From: JBMNTQ01 sp050945815 | Lineage (GTDB): Bacteria > Bacillota > Clostridia > Christensenellales > JBMNTQ01 | Direction: 5' to 3' | Assembly: GCA_050945815.1 (NCBI GenBank) | Contig: JBMNTQ010000055.1 | Coordinates: forward strand, 1 to 11,427 | DNA: 11,427 nt | Shown: one piece after another, positions 7,064 through 11,427 of the stretch | Layout of the letters: every line of letters starts with the position of its first letter | Position numbering within the stretch: the stretch's first letter is position 1 | Program-made: the position numbers and the translations under genes | The notes under the pieces: generated by a model | The model's database searches: none | Told to the model about the DNA's origin: nothing | What the model saw: the letters and a program-made list of their open reading frames with translations, nothing else

Positions 7064-7810
7064 ATGAACACAATCAAAAAAATCGGTTCCTTTATACTGG
7101 TTGCCCTGCTCGGCCTAACGCTGCTCGCCGGCTGCGGCAGCTCCTCATCTGGCGGTGTACTGCGCATGGGCACCAACGCCGCGTTCCCGCCCTTTGAATA
7201 TAAAGAAGGCGACAAGGTCGTGGGCCTGGATGTCGATATTTGCGAGAAAATCGCAGAGAAAATGGGCATGACCCTGGAAGTTGTCGATATGGAATTCGAT
7301 TCCCTGCTGCCCGCTGTCAACGCCGACAAATGCGATGTTGTCGCCGCCGGCATGACTGTACGCCCCGACCGCGAATTGCAGGTAGATTTCTCCGAAACCT
7401 ACTACCGCTCCACCCAGGTGGTTCTGGTAGGCATCCATGACGACAGCATCCAAACCATCGACGATCTCAAAGGCAAATCCATCGGCGTTCAAACCGGCAC
7501 CACCGGCGAAGAGGAAGCCAACAACATAGAAGGCGCCGAAGTACGTTCCTTCTCCAACGGCCTGGAAGCCACCATGGCGCTGAAGAACGACCAGATCGAC
7601 CTCATCATCATCGACGCCGAGCCTGCGAAAAACTTTGTAGAAAACAACAGCGACGCCATCAAAATCGTGGAGATCGGTTTTGCAGACGAATACTATGCGC
7701 TAGCCGTCAAAAAAGGTAACAGCGAGCTTTTAGAGAAAATCAACGCCGCCTTGAAAGAACTCAAGGAAGACGGCGCCCTCGACAGCCTCATTGCCAGCTA
7801 TTCCAAATAG
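7064..7810 (+). CDS. Amino-acid ABC transporter substrate-binding lipoprotein
   Basis: This is the extracellular receptor that captures a polar amino acid and delivers it to the permease. The 248-residue precursor has a lipoprotein signal: KK at 5-6, a hydrophobic core, then LLAGC with Cys24 as the lipidated residue, followed by a Ser/Gly linker. The mature part is a family 3 binding protein: MGTNAAFPPFEY (35-46), GLDVDI (54-59), AAGMTVRPDRE (94-104) carrying an arginine where this family usually grips the ligand carboxylate, GVQTGTTGE (141-149) and IIIDAEPA (181-188). The start is set by GGAGG 10 bases upstream; a longer in-frame start at 7007 overlaps the -10 box and is rejected. Specificity (glutamine, arginine, cystine or another) cannot be assigned by eye. 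Confidence 0.93.
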   Translation: MNTIKKIGSFILVALLGLTLLAGCGSSSSGGVLRMGTNAAFPPFEYKEGDKVVGLDVDICEKIAEKMGMTLEVVDMEFDSLLPAVNADKCDVVAAGMTVRPDRELQVDFSETYYRSTQVVLVGIHDDSIQTIDDLKGKSIGVQTGTTGEEEANNIEGAEVRSFSNGLEATMALKNDQIDLIIIDAEPAKNFVENNSDAIKIVEIGFADEYYALAVKKGNSELLEKINAALKELKEDGALDSLIASYSK

Positions 7811-7826
7811 ACGCTAGTTTCCCTAT

Positions 7827-7859
7827 AAAAAGCGGTTGATAAGCTGTCAGCCGCTTTTT
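7827..7859 (+). terminator. Hairpin between binding protein and permease genes, probably a partial terminator
   Basis: Arms 7827-7839 and 7847-7859 form a 13-bp stem with one G-U pair around a 7-base loop; the right arm ends in TTTTT. It lies 16 bases after the binding-protein stop and 38 bases before the permease start. No promoter is evident between the hairpin and the permease. It probably lets only part of transcription through, or protects the 3' end of the upstream message, keeping binding protein in excess over membrane subunits. Confidence 0.75.
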
Positions 7860-7897
7860 AAATGCGAACGCTGGCCCGGCAGAAGAAAGGAGCCGCC

Positions 7898-8587
7898 ATG
7901 CTAAACTCGATTTTCGCGTCGTTTAGCGACAGCATCTACTATGCCTTCTTAAAAGACAGCCGCTACACCATGCTGATAGACGGCTTATGGGTTTCCCTGG
8001 CCATTACCCTGATGGCGGTGGTGCTAGGGGTCATCATCGGCTTATTTCTATCCATATGCAAAATAAGCAAAACCCGTATCCTCGCCCCTTTCGCGGATGG
8101 CTACATCGCCGTCATCCGCGGCACCCCGGTGGTGGTACAGCTCACCTTCATCTATTTCGTCGTGTTTGCCAATGCCGGCGGCCTGCCCACCATCGTCGTG
8201 GCCGGCATCGCCTTCGGCATCAACTGCGGCGCCTATGTCGCAGAGATTATCCGCGCCGGAATTCAGGCGGTACCCAAAGGACAGATGGAAGCGGCCCGCT
8301 CTTTGGGGATGAGCTACGGCAAAGCCATGCGCCACGTTATCATCCCCCAAGCGGTGAAAAACATCCTGCCCGCCCTGGGCAACGAATTCATCGTACTGCT
8401 CAAGGAAACTTCAGTTGCCGGCTACATCGCCCTCAACGACTTAAACCGGGGCGCTCTGCAAATCCGCAACATCACCTACGATGCCTTTACGCCCTTGATT
8501 GCGGCAGCCTATCTGTATTTCCTGCTTACCGCAGGGCTCTCTGCCATCCAAAGGCAAGTTGAAAGGAGGCTGAGTCAAAGTGATTGA
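7898..8587 (+). CDS. Amino-acid ABC transporter permease (polar amino acid family)
   Basis: This integral membrane subunit forms the translocation path, probably as a homodimer because only one permease gene is present. The 229 residues contain several hydrophobic segments (about 27-53, 67-90, 96-115, 155-180 and 195-215). The cytoplasmic EAA loop is clear: EAARSLGMSYGKAMRHVIIPQ (131-151), which docks with the ATPase, followed by ALGNEFIVLLKETS (159-172), typical of the His/Glu/Gln/Arg permease family. IRGTPVVVQL (73-82) is another family hallmark. The start at 7898 follows AAAGGAG by 5 bases; an in-frame ATG at 7862 lies just behind the hairpin and lacks a ribosome site. The end overlaps the ATPase start by 8 bases, so translation is probably coupled. 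Confidence 0.95.
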   Translation: MLNSIFASFSDSIYYAFLKDSRYTMLIDGLWVSLAITLMAVVLGVIIGLFLSICKISKTRILAPFADGYIAVIRGTPVVVQLTFIYFVVFANAGGLPTIVVAGIAFGINCGAYVAEIIRAGIQAVPKGQMEAARSLGMSYGKAMRHVIIPQAVKNILPALGNEFIVLLKETSVAGYIALNDLNRGALQIRNITYDAFTPLIAAAYLYFLLTAGLSAIQRQVERRLSQSD

Positions 8588-9302
8588 GGCCATCAATCTA
8601 CACAAATATTTCGACGACCTAGAAGTCTTAAAAGGCATTAATTGCACCGTCGAGAAGGGGGAAGTCGTATGCATCATCGGTGCGTCCGGCTCTGGGAAGA
8701 GCACCTTCCTTCGCTGTATCAATCTGCTGGAAATGCCCACCAAGGGCGATATCGTCATCAACGGCGTCTCCCTGATGGATAGCTTAAAAGAGATCGATGC
8801 CTACCGCCAGACGGTAGGCATGGTGTTCCAGCAATTCAACCTCTTCCCCCACATGACCGTGCTAAACAATATTACCCTCGCGCCCATAACTGCCAAAAAG
8901 CTCCCCCGCGAACAAGCCGAACAGGCCGCTTTAGCCTTGCTGGATCGGGTCGGCCTGACGGAGAAAGCCCATGTCTACCCGGCCCAACTCTCCGGCGGCC
9001 AGCAACAACGGGTAGCCATTGCGCGGGCGCTGGCCATGTCGCCCCAGATCATGCTCTTCGATGAACCCACCTCCGCCTTGGATCCCGAGATGGTTGGCGA
9101 AGTGCTGGGCGTTATCAAAGATCTTGCCCAAACCGGCATGACCATGGTCATCGTCACCCACGAAATGGGGTTTGCCCGGGAAGTCAGCAACCGGGTGCTG
9201 TTTATGGACGAAGGGGTCATCGCGGAACAAGGCCCGCCGGCCCAATTGTTCCAAAATCCGCTCAACGAGCGAACCAAAGCTTTCTTGAGCAAAGTTCTTT
9301 AA
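8580..9302 (+). CDS. Amino-acid ABC transporter ATP-binding protein (GlnQ/HisP type)
   Basis: This cytoplasmic ATPase powers the transporter and probably acts as a dimer on the permease dimer. It has 240 residues, the usual length, with every ABC motif intact: Walker A GASGSGKST (34-42), Q-loop VFQQFNLFP (82-90), signature LSGGQQQR (137-144), Walker B IMLFDEPTSALDPE (157-170) with Glu162 as catalytic base, and the switch histidine in VTHEMGFA (192-199). Translation starts at GTG, with AAAGGAGG 10 bases upstream, inside the 3' end of the permease gene. Family resemblance is strongest to polar amino-acid importers, agreeing with its two partners. Confidence 0.97.
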   Translation: MIEAINLHKYFDDLEVLKGINCTVEKGEVVCIIGASGSGKSTFLRCINLLEMPTKGDIVINGVSLMDSLKEIDAYRQTVGMVFQQFNLFPHMTVLNNITLAPITAKKLPREQAEQAALALLDRVGLTEKAHVYPAQLSGGQQQRVAIARALAMSPQIMLFDEPTSALDPEMVGEVLGVIKDLAQTGMTMVIVTHEMGFAREVSNRVLFMDEGVIAEQGPPAQLFQNPLNERTKAFLSKVL

Positions 9303-9315
9303 GGAGGGCAGTCTT

Positions 9316-9972
9316 ATGAAAACCACTCTGCTTTTTTATATTGTCTTGGCGCTGCTGATTATCCTGCCCCTGATTTTGCTCAATGCCCGAAAATTCACCA
9401 TCCGCCAACCCGGCGAAAAACCTCGGGCCAACCTGCCGCGCATCCTAACCATCGGCATCGCATCCATCCTCATCGCCCTCTTCCTGGGCGGGCTCTACCA
9501 GTTTACCCTCAACTACCAGCCCATGCTTGTGGCAGAACGCTACAGTATGCAATTGGGCAAGCTGCTGCACGGCAGCATCACTCTTGACGAATTTCGAGCC
9601 TCCACCGCCGAGGATACAGCATACGACCCCGAGAAACAAGGCGCTATGGAAGCCCTGCTGGACACGTTGCCTCAAGATGTGCAAAACCTGCGCTTCCAAC
9701 TGGGCAACGAGATTACGCCAAGATACTACGAATCCGAGCCGGACCATTTTGCCGAAGTAAAAGACCGGGATTCCAACATGCCGGTGTATATCATCGCGGA
9801 TTTTGAAGGCATCGACAACATCACAGGCTTTACCTTGCTGATGCGGCGGCACACAGACTATCATTGCTATGTGGAGGATCTCTATATCACCTCCCCGGAA
9901 ACCTTGGAATATGCCCAAACAACAAAACTGATGCGTGGCGAAAATGTAGCAGAATGGTTCACCATCCAGTAA
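9316..9972 (+). CDS. Unidentified two-helix membrane protein, last gene of the ABC operon
   Basis: I do not recognise this 218-residue protein. It has two hydrophobic segments, about 4-22 and 43-64, joined by a basic loop (residues 25-42, rich in Arg/Lys). The remaining 150 residues are hydrophilic and acidic, with no cysteine pair or catalytic motif I can name. The basic loop predicts that both N- and C-termini face outside, placing the large C-terminal domain on the outer surface. Segments such as PVYIIADFEGIDNITGF (156-172) suggest a folded alpha/beta domain. The AAGGAGGG ribosome site overlaps the ATPase stop codon and the gap is only 13 bases, so it is cotranscribed with the transporter. 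A role as transporter accessory is possible but is inference from position only. Confidence 0.8.
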   Translation: MKTTLLFYIVLALLIILPLILLNARKFTIRQPGEKPRANLPRILTIGIASILIALFLGGLYQFTLNYQPMLVAERYSMQLGKLLHGSITLDEFRASTAEDTAYDPEKQGAMEALLDTLPQDVQNLRFQLGNEITPRYYESEPDHFAEVKDRDSNMPVYIIADFEGIDNITGFTLLMRRHTDYHCYVEDLYITSPETLEYAQTTKLMRGENVAEWFTIQ

Positions 9973-10038
9973 TCCCACCACCCTTCGTACAAGTTCCAAC
10001 AAAGCCTTTTAAGCTTCTCCCAAAAACCCATACAACAA

Positions 10039-10061
10039 GGGCGGCTTTTGTAAAGCCGCCC
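10039..10061. terminator. Bidirectional terminator between the ABC operon and dusB
   Basis: A perfect 10-bp stem, GGGCGGCTTT / AAAGCCGCCC, encloses a TGT loop. On the plus strand it is followed by CTGTTTCATT; on the minus strand by TTGTTGTATGGGTTTTT. It lies 66 bases past the plus-strand membrane-protein gene and 61 bases past the dusB stop, between two converging genes, so it probably ends both transcripts. The T tracts are interrupted on both sides. Confidence 0.75.
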
Positions 10062-10122
10062 CTGTTTCATTCTATAATTCTTTACGCAAGCCCTGTGCCC
10101 TTCGGCAAAGTAACAGGCCATG

Positions 10123-11109
10123 CTACGCCTCCTGCTCGCCTGCATCGCGCAAAAACGCAGCATACTCCCCCACCAGCTCCTCCAGCTCGCCATAGCTCTC
10201 ACAACGGTTCACCCGCACCCGAAAGGCGGCAGCCCCCTTCAGCCCCTTGCAATACCACGACATATGCTTGCGCATCTCCCGAATACCCCGCCGCTCGCCC
10301 TTGCTGGCAACCAGCTCCCGAGCATGGCCGATCGCCACCTCCAGCCGCCGCTCCCCGCTGGGCGCAAGGTAGGTCCGGCCCGCTCGCATAGCAGCCAGCT
10401 CCTCAAAAATAAACGGGTTCCCCTGGGCGCCCCGGGCCACCATCACAGCGTCACAGCCGGTCTGCTCCATCATACGAAACGCGTCAGATGCACAAAACAC
10501 ATCGCCATTTCCAATCACCGGAATAGAAACCGTCTCCTTGATCTGGCGAATGATATCCCAATCTGCCTTCCCGGAATAAAACTGCTGCCGTGTCCGGCCA
10601 TGAATCGTCACCGCAGCCGCGCCGCAATCCTGAGCGATGCGCGCCAACTCTCGGGCATTTTCCCTGTCCCCATCCCAGCCCTTTCGCATCTTCACCGTTA
10701 CAGGCGCCGGACAAGCCTTAGCCACCGCGCTGATTACCCGGGCCGCCTGGGGCAAATCCATCGCCAAAGCGCTGCCCTCTCCATTCCCCGTAATCTTGGG
10801 TGCCGGACAGCCCATGTTGATGTCCACCAAGGCCACCTGCCCATCCTCACAGATCTCCCGCGCCATGTCCGCCATAAGCGCCGGCTCCCTGCCAAATATC
10901 TGCACCCCATACAGCCCCGCCTCCAGCGTCCCCTGCAACAGCTCCCGGGTACGCGTGCCGCCATAGAAAAGCCCCTTGGCGCTGGCCATCTCGGTATAGG
11001 TCAAACCGCAGCCCATCGCCGCACACAACGCGCGAAAGGGCCCGTCCGTCACCCCTGCCATCGGGGCCAGAAAAAACTCATTGTCCGGTACAAAACCGCC
11101 AATCTGCAT
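10123..11109 (-). CDS. dusB: tRNA-dihydrouridine synthase, DusB-type
   Basis: This FMN enzyme reduces specific uridines in the D-loop of tRNA to dihydrouridine. The 328 residues match the usual length. Motifs in order are LAPMAGVTDGPFR (14-26, flavin site), NMGCPAPKI (99-107, with Cys101 as catalytic acid), VTVKMRKGWD (137-146, Lys140), TIHGRTRQQFYSG (168-180, His170), IGNGDVF (199-205) and ARGAQGNPFIF (225-235), followed by the C-terminal helical tRNA-binding domain. An in-frame extension upstream to 11292 is low-complexity and Arg-rich and is rejected. The ATG at 11109 has GGGAG 5 bases upstream; another in-frame ATG at 11121 touches its GGAGG directly and is less likely. Which uridine it modifies cannot be read from sequence alone. 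Confidence 0.95.
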   Translation of the reverse strand: MQIGGFVPDNEFFLAPMAGVTDGPFRALCAAMGCGLTYTEMASAKGLFYGGTRTRELLQGTLEAGLYGVQIFGREPALMADMAREICEDGQVALVDINMGCPAPKITGNGEGSALAMDLPQAARVISAVAKACPAPVTVKMRKGWDGDRENARELARIAQDCGAAAVTIHGRTRQQFYSGKADWDIIRQIKETVSIPVIGNGDVFCASDAFRMMEQTGCDAVMVARGAQGNPFIFEELAAMRAGRTYLAPSGERRLEVAIGHARELVASKGERRGIREMRKHMSWYCKGLKGAAAFRVRVNRCESYGELEELVGEYAAFLRDAGEQEA

Positions 11110-11212
11110 AAAGTCTCCCATCCTCCAGGTGTAATCAAGCACAAGCCGCCAACCTATACAGGCGTCTACGCTCAACCATCGCCGGCAAGGCTCACGCACT
11201 CGCCAGTGCTGC
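11110..11212 (-). other. Spacer upstream of dusB
   Basis: These 103 bases separate the end of the partial gene from dusB. I see two ribosome-site-like motifs just before dusB (GGAGG and GGGAG) but no good promoter or terminator, so dusB may be cotranscribed with the gene upstream. Confidence 0.35.
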
Positions 11213-11427
11213 CTACGTCTGAGGCGGACTGCTGGCCGAAGGCGTAGGCAATATGCTGGGAATGGGCAACGGCGCAACCTCCACTTCCTCAATCAGCTGC
11301 ATGTCCGTAACAATCCACTTACTCTCCATCGACCAAAAAGACCCGCTCCTTCGCATCGCAATCCGATAACGGCCATTGATCCAGGGCGGCAGCTCTCGAT
11401 CCTCGGCATTCTGCGAAGAACGGTCGG
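11213..11427 (-). CDS. C-terminal fragment of an unidentified protein
   Basis: A minus-strand reading frame enters from the window edge and runs 70 codons to a TAG at 11215-11213. The other two minus-strand frames of this stretch close within it. The visible part has a tryptophan- and arginine-rich segment (PPWINGRYRIAMRRSGSFW, residues 13-31 of the fragment), then a short acidic helix-like stretch, then a proline-rich tail. Composition looks like real protein, but I cannot assign a family. The gene reads in the same direction as dusB and may share its operon. Confidence 0.5.
   Translation of the reverse strand, partial: DRSSQNAEDRELPPWINGRYRIAMRRSGSFWSMESKWIVTDMQLIEEVEVAPLPIPSILPTPSASSPPQT

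Noticed and set aside
10120..11247. 375-codon plus-strand open frame opposite dusB
   Set aside because: It is fully antisense to dusB, which has all its catalytic motifs. The antisense protein is low-complexity (His/Pro/Arg/Leu-rich), which indicates a shadow frame.
11110..11292. N-terminal extension of DusB
   Set aside because: The added residues are Arg/Trp/Cys-rich without family similarity, and the frame overlaps the end of the more protein-like partial gene. The ATG at 11109 has a well-placed ribosome site.

Overview
The window looks like chromosome of a moderately GC-rich anaerobic Firmicute of the Clostridia type. The support is indirect: strong GGAGG-type ribosome sites before nearly every gene, a methionine synthase whose reactivation domain is a separate gene, a lipoprotein-anchored amino-acid ABC transporter, and the overall protein style. 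No rRNA or other marker gene is present, so genus cannot be named. There are nine complete protein genes and one gene tail. I see no tRNA, rRNA, CRISPR array, insertion sequence or phage gene.

Layout. 1-193 is the downstream region of the first operon, with a minus-strand terminator at 129-163. 194-2490 (minus) holds a two-gene glycolytic operon: a type II (archaeal-type) glyceraldehyde-3-phosphate dehydrogenase followed 20 bases later by an archaeal-like phosphoglycerate kinase. Its candidate promoter lies about 275 bases upstream, which leaves a long leader. 2951-5834 (minus) holds a corrinoid/methionine module: a methionine synthase reactivation-domain protein that overlaps a 783-residue MetH lacking its own reactivation domain. 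metF is divergent from it at 6013-6861 (plus), and the two units share a 178-base control region. 7064-9972 (plus) is a polar amino-acid ABC uptake operon: binding lipoprotein, a strong hairpin, permease, ATPase, then an unidentified two-helix membrane protein. It is driven by a near-consensus promoter at 6987-7015 and closed by a hairpin at 10039-10061 that probably also ends the converging dusB gene (10123-11109, minus). The last 215 bases hold the C-terminal end of an unidentified minus-strand gene.

How the genes work together. MetF makes 5-methyltetrahydrofolate. The MetH core passes that methyl group through cobalamin to homocysteine. The separate reactivation protein would rescue the cobalamin when it oxidises. 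The ABC operon imports an amino acid whose identity the sequence does not settle. GAPDH and PGK catalyse consecutive steps (triose phosphate to 1,3-bisphosphoglycerate to 3-phosphoglycerate). Their archaeal-type character in a bacterial context, and a changed substrate-site residue in the kinase, are the most unusual things here. I found no convincing entirely new system.
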